Position numbers and translations under genes: made by a program. Below are positions 14,975 through 22,281 of a stretch of DNA of 29,288 nucleotides, in pieces (within the stretch, counting starts at the first letter, position 1; every line of letters starts with the position of its first letter). The DNA is from a virus. The stretch is from IMG/VR virus record IMGVR_UViG_3300006916_000253, positions 1-29,288 of that record; one strand, 5' to 3'. The notes below the pieces were generated by a model, which worked only from the letters and a program-made list of their open reading frames with translations, had not been told where the DNA came from and ran no database searches.

Positions 14975-17728
14975 TTAGTTCTCCCACTGGTCGTCGGTTT
15001 CGTTGTAAAGTATGTTTATTGTTTGGTTATTTTTTATTGTAACGGGGGCAGTTACAACATTGCCAAAGTACAACACATCAAAATCTAAATAGCAATCCCC
15101 GCCTGAACGGTTTGCTACTTCAACAACTTGGTTTCCTGTCTTCTCATTCAATGTCAGAGTGACCCCCGCAGTCTTAAAAATAAAATAGTTGTACTGTGCC
15201 GCTGAATATGTCCCGGTCGTGTTGATGTCAATTGGACGATATTGGTTTGCCGGGGCATTCTCTCCAACTGTCCCTATCCAAGAGACCCAGTCACCTTGGT
15301 GGACATTGACACCTGCAACCCTGACCCGGAACGTCCCCGGTTGAACTGGGACGACTTGGAAAATGTCCTGGGTCTGTGCAATGGTTGCCCAATCTGTCCC
15401 ATCGGGAGAAGTCTGGACCAAATAATGGGTTGCACCGGGAGCGGGATTCCAGAGAACATTGACAAGGCGGTTGTCCCCAGGGACCTCCTCAACCCGCAAC
15501 CCTGTTACAACTGGTTTGTCTGGGGCTCTCAAGCTTGGTCCGGTGACAAGGGCGGAAACTGTCCCGAAGTCTTGAAACCTGTCTTGGTCGTCAACCACGG
15601 CGACGATGTGGACCTCTTCTTTCGTTTGGGGTCGGATCTCCCGGACCCGGCAAACTTCGCCGACGATGTTTTCTTTCCCAAATATGAAATAGGGTGGTTC
15701 CCGTTCGCAATCAAAGAAGAATTCACCCGCCGGGATTGAATCCGACATGGTCACGATGTTTGCGGCAGATCCCGCCGTCACCGTGTAGGGTCCAAGGTCT
15801 TGGCCATGTTTTCCCCGCAAGGCGATCTTGTAAGTCTCGCCGACCTCAAAAGTGACATCCTCAGAGAGGGTCAGGTCTTGCCCGTTGATCTCTTTGACGA
15901 AACCATTGGTCCCCCATTTCGGAATGTCTGACCCAATGCGGACAAGATCCCCAAAAGTTGGGTAGTATCCTTCCAACCCGGTCACGATGCTTGCAACGTC
16001 CCGCTCGTTCTTCTCCATGAACCAAAGGTACATCCCAAGGCCATAGGCGTTTTGCCGATCCGTGACACCTCGCAAACGAATTTTTTTGGGGTAGTCTCCG
16101 GCTTCGCCCCCAATGCGACACTCAACCGTTTCAAGTTTCCATGTTGTCTCGTCGACATATTCAACATCAAGACCATCGTTCTCTTTGAGTTTGGAAAGTT
16201 GTTTCGTCAGTTTGAAAGAATTCTTGATTGTGTTTTCTGGGTTCAGGAAAAAGTCCGGGGTTGTGTTCGGTTTGTCCCTTACAAAAGTGATCTTGGTCCC
16301 ATCCATGATCGGCTGAGACTTGTTCACGAAGAGACAAGTTTTGATTGCCTCCCAGACGGTCCCCCTCTGATCGAAGACATGGTCAAAGGTGATCCCGGCG
16401 GTGTCGGCAACTGTTGCCTCTGATCCGAAGAAAGAGAGATCCAAGAAGGCGTCGTCAAGGTCTCCCCCATAAGACGCCCGGAGAATGTTCGCCATTGCCC
16501 AAATCGGGGAACGTGATGCGGTCCTGTCGGCATAGGAATCAACCGCCGCTAATGTCCCCGCCCCACCATCCCAGTCTGGGAGCATCCGGGTTGCTACGAC
16601 GTTGACCCGGTTTGATGCCCGGTCGTTCAAATTGTTCGTCGCTTTGGCCTTGACTGCCAACATGGTCACATCCCCGAAATCGGTTGTGTTGGGGAGGAAT
16701 GCCCGGAGGCCCGTCCAGATTGCGTCATGCCCTGCCCGGTGTGAAGTGTCCTTGGTGTCGGTCCTTCGTCCCCGGACTTGGTAGCGTGCCGCCGTCACTG
16801 CAGTTTCAAAAGTGAACCTTTGGGGGGTGTTGGTTGCCAAGGTTTTTGACACATTGGCAAGGGTTGTCCAGGCCCCCGTCGGTGTCCCGGAGTCGTCAAT
16901 TTCTTGGTATTCAAATTCCAACGTCACTGTTTTTGAGGACAACCCGCCGGAGTCGTTCGCATAATAGAGACCCTTGGGGAAGACGATGTCAACTTGAAGC
17001 AAATTTGCATCGGTGTTTGCACTGTTGACGATGAAAGGCCCATTCCACCCGTCCGGCTCTTCCAACTCCAAAGTTCCGACCTCACCGGAAGATTCTACGT
17101 TGGTTGGGAAAAGGTCGATTGTTTCACCTGGCAACGCAATTTCTGTCTCTACTTCTGCAAAGTTACTTGCAAGGGTGTCTTCAATGAAGATGCCATGGTC
17201 TGCATCCGTGTCGGTGGTCACATCATAGGAACCGTGTCCGAGGCAAAAAAGTTGATATTGATATTGGTCGTTATCAATAAACTGGTTGTAGGGGGCAGCT
17301 GCATAACTTGGCCAAAGCTTATTCTTGCCATAGGCATCTTCAATGACATGCCCAAGGCGGTTCTTGTTCCGCTGTCCTTGTAGGTTGAAGACTGTGTCCG
17401 GTTCTGGGATGTCCCCCGCTCTTGGGGGGTCGAAACTCAGAACATAATAAGTCGCCGCCGCCGCCAACAACGCAACAAAAACCAAGCTGAAGAAATCATT
17501 GACGGCTGGAATCCAATAGACGCAATCACCATCTTTGAGGACCACATCCCCCCATTCTTCCCGGAGTGGGAAAACCCTCTTCCCATCGACGAATGCAAGG
17601 CAGATCCATGCGGTGTCCCGGTAGTCCCCGCCGATTGAATCCAGAGTAAAACCACTGTCCGACCTCTCCACATATTGTAGGTTGTGGTGTGGATCAAAAG
17701 GGTTCTCTAGCTTGAAAATTTTGACCAT
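14975..17728 (-). CDS. Tail tip protein J (host specificity protein)
   Basis: A 917-residue lambda-J-like tip protein. The N-terminal 75 residues form a small domain followed by a hydrophobic segment (about 79-98, FFSLVFVALLAAAATYYVLSF), recalling lambda gpI and gpI-J arrangements. A large central region carries J-type features (GQRNKNRLGHVIEDAYGK; NILRASYGGDLDDAFLD; DRQNAYGLGMYLWFMEKNERD). A fibronectin-III-like domain lies near residues 735-825 (APDKPVVTGLRV and following). The last 90 residues form a beta-rich tip (SAAQYNYFIFKTAGVTLTL). It overlaps the NlpC/P60 gene by 22 bases. It should assemble at the distal tail end and contact the host. Confidence 0.85.
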   Translation of the reverse strand: MVKIFKLENPFDPHHNLQYVERSDSGFTLDSIGGDYRDTAWICLAFVDGKRVFPLREEWGDVVLKDGDCVYWIPAVNDFFSLVFVALLAAAATYYVLSFDPPRAGDIPEPDTVFNLQGQRNKNRLGHVIEDAYGKNKLWPSYAAAPYNQFIDNDQYQYQLFCLGHGSYDVTTDTDADHGIFIEDTLASNFAEVETEIALPGETIDLFPTNVESSGEVGTLELEEPDGWNGPFIVNSANTDANLLQVDIVFPKGLYYANDSGGLSSKTVTLEFEYQEIDDSGTPTGAWTTLANVSKTLATNTPQRFTFETAVTAARYQVRGRRTDTKDTSHRAGHDAIWTGLRAFLPNTTDFGDVTMLAVKAKATNNLNDRASNRVNVVATRMLPDWDGGAGTLAAVDSYADRTASRSPIWAMANILRASYGGDLDDAFLDLSFFGSEATVADTAGITFDHVFDQRGTVWEAIKTCLFVNKSQPIMDGTKITFVRDKPNTTPDFFLNPENTIKNSFKLTKQLSKLKENDGLDVEYVDETTWKLETVECRIGGEAGDYPKKIRLRGVTDRQNAYGLGMYLWFMEKNERDVASIVTGLEGYYPTFGDLVRIGSDIPKWGTNGFVKEINGQDLTLSEDVTFEVGETYKIALRGKHGQDLGPYTVTAGSAANIVTMSDSIPAGEFFFDCEREPPYFIFGKENIVGEVCRVREIRPQTKEEVHIVAVVDDQDRFQDFGTVSALVTGPSLRAPDKPVVTGLRVEEVPGDNRLVNVLWNPAPGATHYLVQTSPDGTDWATIAQTQDIFQVVPVQPGTFRVRVAGVNVHQGDWVSWIGTVGENAPANQYRPIDINTTGTYSAAQYNYFIFKTAGVTLTLNEKTGNQVVEVANRSGGDCYLDFDVLYFGNVVTAPVTIKNNQTINILYNETDDQWEN

Positions 17729-18171
17729 TGGAAAAATTCAATGCGGTTCATGCCTATTCGTTTTAAGGTCTGAAGGTCGTGCAAACTGACAAAACCATTG
17801 GAAAAGACATGCAAGCATTTCCCCCCGTCGATGTCCAACCAAATACCAGCATGGTTGATTGCTTTCCGGCGAGACATTGCCACAACGCAACCGTGCTCCG
17901 GCCACTGAACTTTTCGCCAATCCGGTGATTTCGACCCCTCTTCAAAGAGTCGGGAACAAGTCAGAACATCAAATGGGTTCGTCCCGACCCGATCAGGCAA
18001 AGGCTGCTCAAACACATTCTTGAAATACCAGACCACCAACCCCCAACAGTCAAAACCCCGGAGATCCCGCCCCCGTGGTTTGAAAGGGATGCCCAGCAAT
18101 TTGTCAGTTACCGAGGCTAGGGAATCGAGATCTCGTGTAGTATTGAGTGAGATATGCGGAATTGATGACAT
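17707..18171 (-). CDS. NlpC/P60 tail peptidase
   Basis: A putative cell-wall peptidase at the tail tip, related to the lambda gpK C-terminal domain, 154 residues. The catalytic Cys is in GFDCWGLVVWYF, preceded by LLGIPFKPRGRD as in this family. The His is in INHAGIWL, and a further polar site follows in CLHVFSNGFVSLHDL. ATG 18171 is chosen, giving a helix before LLGIPF. A GTG lies at 18186 and a TTG at 18099. The ATG start overlaps the DUF1833 gene by 68 bases, which is long, so the start is uncertain. Position between DUF1833 and TipJ matches the standard tail-tip order. Confidence 0.82.
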   Translation of the reverse strand: MSSIPHISLNTTRDLDSLASVTDKLLGIPFKPRGRDLRGFDCWGLVVWYFKNVFEQPLPDRVGTNPFDVLTCSRLFEEGSKSPDWRKVQWPEHGCVVAMSRRKAINHAGIWLDIDGGKCLHVFSNGFVSLHDLQTLKRIGMNRIEFFQWSKFSS

Positions 18172-18613
18172 CGGTGAAAGAAGCACGTCCTACAACCTTG
18201 AAGGCATCAACTTGGATGTTTTCCAGATAGAATGTGTAAGGTTGGGACGTTTGCGGTTGAGAAGTGTCGTTGGACAGGAAAGGACGGTATTTGACAACAA
18301 CCGGGTCGTCAGTTGCCCCGATTGCATCAATGAAGTCAGGGACGTCTGGGTCAATGTTGTCAATTGCAAGCTGAAGTTCCTGTGAACCCTCCGTGTCGGC
18401 GGTCGGCGGAATCAAATCGAAGGGGACAGGTTGGAAAGTCTGGGTTGAATCATCTTCAAGGGTCAGATCCCATGCTTGACGATCCCGGACCAAATAGAGT
18501 GTCCCGGCAGGTAAACCGGAATGCGAAATCTCCAACGTGTGCAAAGTGTTCCGGTCATTCGGGGCAAGGGCGTTTGCCTCTTTCAAGGCGTCTGTCAAGA
18601 CGGTGTTGGGCAT
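18104..18613 (-). CDS. DUF1833 minor tail protein
   Basis: A 169-residue protein with the layout of DUF1833 tail proteins: a short N-terminal helix (LTDALKEANALAP), then TLEISHSGLPAGTLYLVRDR, then FQPVPFDLIPP and a strand-rich C-terminal half. Members sit immediately before the NlpC/P60 peptidase and TipJ in lambda-like tails, as here, and probably belong to the distal tail adaptor. Confidence 0.78.
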   Translation of the reverse strand: MPNTVLTDALKEANALAPNDRNTLHTLEISHSGLPAGTLYLVRDRQAWDLTLEDDSTQTFQPVPFDLIPPTADTEGSQELQLAIDNIDPDVPDFIDAIGATDDPVVVKYRPFLSNDTSQPQTSQPYTFYLENIQVDAFKVVGRASFTDVINSAYLTQYYTRSRFPSLGN

Positions 18614-18615
18614 TT

Positions 18616-18846
18616 CTATTGTGGGCCAGGCTCAAAAAAGGGGTCTTCGGAGTCTGATTTTCTGGATGTCAATTCCGTCAATGTGATCAAAGGGAACCCG
18701 GCAAGACATGGCGGGGTTGTACCACTAAAGGAGACAAGGATGTCTGTCCCCCCCAAAACTGGGGCAGAGGATATGTCATTTTGTACGCAACCCCAATCAA
18801 TTTGACCAGCAGATGCAACAGGAACAAGGCAGTATTTCCGGCTCAT
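18616..18846 (-). CDS. Hypothetical 76-residue tail-region protein
   Basis: Unknown. It overlaps the lectin-like gene by four bases (ATGA) and ends three bases before the DUF1833 start, so it is part of the tail operon. The product has two cysteines (in KYCLVP and WGCVQND), a strand-like middle (GTDILVSFSGTTPP) and an acidic C-terminus. It may be a small virion or assembly factor. Confidence 0.6.
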   Translation of the reverse strand: MSRKYCLVPVASAGQIDWGCVQNDISSAPVLGGTDILVSFSGTTPPCLAGFPLITLTELTSRKSDSEDPFFEPGPQ

Positions 18847-20411
18847 GGGTATGAAACTTCTGTTGGACTTGAGTGGTAGATTGCATGACCGGCACCTTTT
18901 AAATCCGTCATAATGCCAGTCTGGGACAAAGGAACAAGGAAGTGGAGCAAATTAGCTTGCGAAGCGTAGTTCCCGGAATCCGTTCGGAAATCATGGTCTC
19001 CCAGAGTGGTGATTGCAGTAATCTCATTGTCTGTCAAAATTTCATCCCAGATCCCCACACAACGGACCTTACCGTTGTGGTATAGTCCTCCGTTGGTCCA
19101 CCTCCCGACATAAGCAATAGACTTGATCAGATCATTCAGGTTTGTTGCAGTGATGGTCCCTTGCGAGACACCATCAATAAAGAACTCCATAGTGCCATTT
19201 GTCGCATCATCATAGGATCGAGTAACAACCAGATCATAGAAAGTTGATGTTGATGGTGCGCCCCCGGAGATAGCCTGATCAGCCCCACTATCCCCCTTCA
19301 TTTGGGCAACCCGATTGTTGCCAGAGTTCTTGAAAAACGATATGTAGTTAGCGGTCCCATTGCCGGATGCAAAAGGACATTCCGCCACACCTGATAAGGA
19401 GTCCCATGAAGCCCTGACATAAAGGGTGATGTCTCCCGTCCCAATGTCAGATTCAAGATCCATGAATGGGAGGAGATAGTCAGTGGCCCCATCAAGGTCG
19501 AGTGCTTTGGTAGCGGCGTAGGCCGGGACAACCATATTCGGGCTGGCAATGTGCCAGATGGGTGCATTCACCAAGGTTAATGTGTTACCATTTCCGGTTT
19601 CATCGGCAACAGTTGTCCCTGTCAATTCCTCAAATCTGTTATCGAGAAGGAGGTTTGCTGAAAAGGAATAGTTTTTTGCGTCGGTGTTCACTTCTTTTGG
19701 TTTGTCCACTCCGAACAAAACCCCTATCGCAGCAACATCCAAGACAGTGTTCCACACCCGAAAGAAATCAAGTGAACCGTGCCAAGTATTAGAAGGGGTT
19801 GTTGCGCTTGCGCCAATTAGGCATGCGGCATCCAGATCAGCGTCAAAACCTGCATTGGTTGAATCCAATATCTCGGTTCCATCTAAATAGACTTTTATTG
19901 TGGTGCCAGTGCGTGTCATAATCACTTGGTGCCACCGTTGTACAGATGGGAGTGTACTCGTTGCAACTTGACCACCAGAACCCGACTTTCTGTAGACCAC
20001 ATCTAACTGATTACCCGCATTGCGGTACATCCCTAGTGCATCACCGGTCAGGTCACCAAGGAGAAATAGATAGGGGGTGCCAAGGTTGTCATAGGAATTG
20101 AACCAAATTTCAACAGAGAGATCCCCTGTGCCTATTGTCGAAGGGTCAAAAGCGGAAGTGCAATAATGGTTCGACCCGTTAAAAAATAAGGAACCTACTT
20201 CAGTGATATTAGCTGGGGGAGAGAGACCATACTTTGCAAGGGTTGAGTCAGATGCCCCCGCAGTGGTTTCGGCGATATACAAAGCCAACTCTTCAGTGTC
20301 AAAAAACTGTTGACCAGCCACCGCCCTTTTTTTGAAACGGGTAACGTCCGCCGTCGCCCCCTGCAATGGTTGATCAACGAAATTTTTACTCTGTACTGTA
20401 TGGAATCCCAT
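18843..20411 (-). CDS. Double LamG/concanavalin-like tail protein
   Basis: A 522-residue probable receptor-facing protein. Residues 1-60 form a virion-anchor-like module (RFKKRAVAGQQFFDTEELALY). Two jelly-roll lectin units follow: about 75-235 (LFFNGSNHYCTSAF, LSVEIWFNS, VQRWHQVIMTRTGTTIKVYLDG) and about 310-465 (ALDLDGATDYLLPF, ITLYVRASWDS, YDLVVTRSYDD, MEFFIDGVSQG). Both show the LamG pattern of a D/NGxxxY/H start, a W-containing strand and a late FxDG turn. LamG/concanavalin folds often bind sugars, so surface glycans are a likely target (inference). It starts directly at the end of the upstream small gene (CAT at 20409-20411, stop at 20412). Confidence 0.8.
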   Translation of the reverse strand: MGFHTVQSKNFVDQPLQGATADVTRFKKRAVAGQQFFDTEELALYIAETTAGASDSTLAKYGLSPPANITEVGSLFFNGSNHYCTSAFDPSTIGTGDLSVEIWFNSYDNLGTPYLFLLGDLTGDALGMYRNAGNQLDVVYRKSGSGGQVATSTLPSVQRWHQVIMTRTGTTIKVYLDGTEILDSTNAGFDADLDAACLIGASATTPSNTWHGSLDFFRVWNTVLDVAAIGVLFGVDKPKEVNTDAKNYSFSANLLLDNRFEELTGTTVADETGNGNTLTLVNAPIWHIASPNMVVPAYAATKALDLDGATDYLLPFMDLESDIGTGDITLYVRASWDSLSGVAECPFASGNGTANYISFFKNSGNNRVAQMKGDSGADQAISGGAPSTSTFYDLVVTRSYDDATNGTMEFFIDGVSQGTITATNLNDLIKSIAYVGRWTNGGLYHNGKVRCVGIWDEILTDNEITAITTLGDHDFRTDSGNYASQANLLHFLVPLSQTGIMTDLKGAGHAIYHSSPTEVSYP

Positions 20412-20621
20412 CTATTGTCCTGTTGCTGAAGGAGTGATAGAGACCAAAGAGGCAGCATTGCTTCCCGCCCCTTGGCTGGCAAAATACATTTTTTTTGTGT
20501 CAGTCGCCCAATATCGCCACCCTTTTTTTGCACGTTTCGCCCATTTGGATTTATTCGCATCCGTGCCATGGGCAACCTGAAAGATCGCAGTTTGTTGAGC
20601 CAATGCCAATTGGAAAGCCAT
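20412..20621 (-). CDS. Small tail-associated protein (69 residues)
   Basis: The C-terminal half (WAKRAKKGWRYWATDTKKMYFASQGAG) resembles the N-terminal anchor module of the neighbouring lectin-like protein (KRAVAGQQFFDTEELALYIAE): both read KRA-x2-G-x4-(A)DT-x4-Y-x-A. This suggests a shared structural module in the virion, one copy free-standing and one fused to lectin domains. It abuts both neighbours without gaps. Confidence 0.6.
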   Translation of the reverse strand: MAFQLALAQQTAIFQVAHGTDANKSKWAKRAKKGWRYWATDTKKMYFASQGAGSNAASLVSITPSATGQ

Positions 20622-20622
20622 G

Positions 20623-21468
20623 TTATAGAACTCCGGTTTGTGTCAAAGGTGATGGGTCACGGGGACCGTAATCGTCACTGCTAGGATCAATGAACAGGGG
20701 ATCTGTTGTTGCGGATGCGGTGAAATCCGAACCCCATTGATATACGTGGCTTTCTTTCCCGGATGTTGCGTTTACCGCCCCACCATTTTGTTTGTAACTG
20801 GCATTAAGTGATGCCGTTCGGGCAAGAACCCCATTGTCAAAAGTTATGGTTGTGTTATCCGATAGATAGACCGCAGTTCCGGTGTCGGTTTCCTGAGAAA
20901 CCACCGTGCAGAATTCGAAGGTTGGGCTTGTGTCGAGGTCTTTGACAAAGTTTGTGACACCATCAGCCAATTCAAAGAGGCAGAATTTGAAGTTCGCATC
21001 GCATTTATCCTGCATGAAGTTCGTAGCTGATCCGAAGAATCCGCAGCGGTTGAACTGGATCGCCCCCATGCGGTGTTTCATGGTGTTGGCGTTCAAAGTA
21101 AAGTCGACCCCTTCGATGATGCAAGTGCTGGTTGAGTCACCGCCGGAATAAGGTGCTCCGAATGGTGACTCATCCGCTGTTGTCCAGTCGATTGTCACAA
21201 CCGGGGTTCCGAAGATGTCCCGGTGGTTTTTTGCCTTAAAAGTAATTCCATCGGTTGCATTATTATTGATACGGATGCCGTCATACGCCCCGTCTTCAAA
21301 AACAATTGTGTCACCAGAGGACAAACCTCCAACCGGGGGGTCTGTCTCATCAGAGTCATACGACCCGTCAAGTATTGCATCAAGGTCCGCCGTGGTGTCG
21401 ATCTCCCAAGGGTCCGCTTCCGTACCTTTGCCAGTTGTCCCGGCCCCGAATTTTACAAAATACTCCAT
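20623..21468 (-). CDS. Beta-helix-like tail protein
   Basis: 281 residues with a repetitive pattern of a right-handed parallel beta-helix, as in pectate-lyase-like fibres: DTIVFEDGAYDGIRINN, GITFKAKNHRDIFGTPVVTID, CIIEGVDFTLNANT, IQFNRCGFFGSATNF, FKFCLFELADGV, FEFCTVVSQET. The ATG at 21468 overlaps the previous stop (TAATG). An AGGAGG hexamer sits nine bases upstream, the only strong Shine-Dalgarno-like sequence noticed, but it also encodes the Gly-Gly end of the upstream protein. The role is probably host surface binding or glycan cleavage; no catalytic site was identified. Confidence 0.7.
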   Translation of the reverse strand: MEYFVKFGAGTTGKGTEADPWEIDTTADLDAILDGSYDSDETDPPVGGLSSGDTIVFEDGAYDGIRINNNATDGITFKAKNHRDIFGTPVVTIDWTTADESPFGAPYSGGDSTSTCIIEGVDFTLNANTMKHRMGAIQFNRCGFFGSATNFMQDKCDANFKFCLFELADGVTNFVKDLDTSPTFEFCTVVSQETDTGTAVYLSDNTTITFDNGVLARTASLNASYKQNGGAVNATSGKESHVYQWGSDFTASATTDPLFIDPSSDDYGPRDPSPLTQTGVL

Positions 21469-21773
21469 TAATATGTGCCTCCTGAGATGACAAGTTGGGA
21501 TGCAAAACAACCTTGGTTCGGTGAACCGAAAGATTGATAGTGCGGCAAGCCATTATATGCAATCTCAGAACTGTCTCCGGCGGCAATCGACAATGCTTGA
21601 CCCTCCATATCTTTGATCGCTCTTGCAAGAGACTTTTGGCTTGGTTGACCTGAAACCGGGTTGGCAACTTCTGACCCTCCCCCCGATGCCGGTCCCGTGG
21701 CAACTTTATGGATGAAATCCGCCCCGGAATGGAGGTTGTCGATGGATGTTTGGATTGCTGTTGATTCTGCCAT
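21468..21773 (-). CDS. Hypothetical 101-residue virion protein
   Basis: A small protein with an N-terminal helix (TAIQTSIDNLHSG), a flexible Gly/Ser/Pro segment, then KSLARAIKDMEGQAL and a beta-like C-terminal part ending LVISGGTY. The sequence style fits a short tail-fibre connector or a fibre N-terminus. Its stop overlaps the start of the beta-helix gene, so the two may form one assembly. Confidence 0.55.
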   Translation of the reverse strand: MAESTAIQTSIDNLHSGADFIHKVATGPASGGGSEVANPVSGQPSQKSLARAIKDMEGQALSIAAGDSSEIAYNGLPHYQSFGSPNQGCFASQLVISGGTY

Positions 21774-21776
21774 GAT

Positions 21777-22280
21777 TTACGAGGCTAAATTGAAGGAGTG
21801 TTCATCCTCCCAATGTTCAATCTCATCGTGCAAATTAGAAATCACATTCAACCAATTTGTCAAATCAGATCCTTCAATAGTCAAAAGTTCAAAGAATTCA
21901 TCCGATATTGTTGGAACCTCTTTGATTTCAATGGTAACTGAAACATCCCAATTGCCGCCATGCCGATGTTGTTCTTTGTAATCAGAAGCGAACCGGATTT
22001 CAGTTTCGGTCAGTTTGTTGGTATCAGGCAACGGTAACCGCATATTGAACCAGTCCGTTCCCCGGTTCAGTTTCTCGTTCCAAAACTTATTCCATGCCGC
22101 ATATTGGAGACGGTTCAACTCAAAAACCGCCGATGCAAGACGGATCTCTCTTGAAAAACGGGGTCTTTGCCTTGCCCGTCCTGAATCCATATTGGTTCGG
22201 ATATTGGAATGGTCAACGTCGGCGTTATACGACACCGAAGGCAAAGGGAAAATTGTTTCGTTCCAAGTTTGAATTGCCAT
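21777..22280 (-). CDS. Minor tail protein
   Basis: 167 residues. The sequence MAIQTWNETIFPLPSVSY, then SGRARQRPRFSREIRLASAVFELNRLQYAAWNKFWNEKLNRGTDWF, matches the pattern of small tail proteins encoded just after the tape measure: an aromatic start, a GRxRxRxxF stretch, a WxxF/FWxxxLxxG helix, then WF. ATG 22280 lies two bases from the tape-measure stop; an upstream in-frame TTG would overlap it. It is likely part of the distal tail or tip hub, in the gene slot of lambda gpM/gpL. Confidence 0.68.
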   Translation of the reverse strand: MAIQTWNETIFPLPSVSYNADVDHSNIRTNMDSGRARQRPRFSREIRLASAVFELNRLQYAAWNKFWNEKLNRGTDWFNMRLPLPDTNKLTETEIRFASDYKEQHRHGGNWDVSVTIEIKEVPTISDEFFELLTIEGSDLTNWLNVISNLHDEIEHWEDEHSFNLAS

Positions 22281-22281
22281 C

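Noticed and set aside
17722-17750. TTGACCATTGG, resembling the early promoter element
   Set aside because: It has no -10 at the right distance and no dyad partner, and it falls on the start codon region of the minus-strand TipJ gene.
21468-21490. AGGAGG nine bases before the beta-helix gene as evidence of Shine-Dalgarno use
   Set aside because: The hexamer also encodes the Gly-Gly end of the upstream protein, and it is the only strong case seen, so it does not overturn the general pattern.
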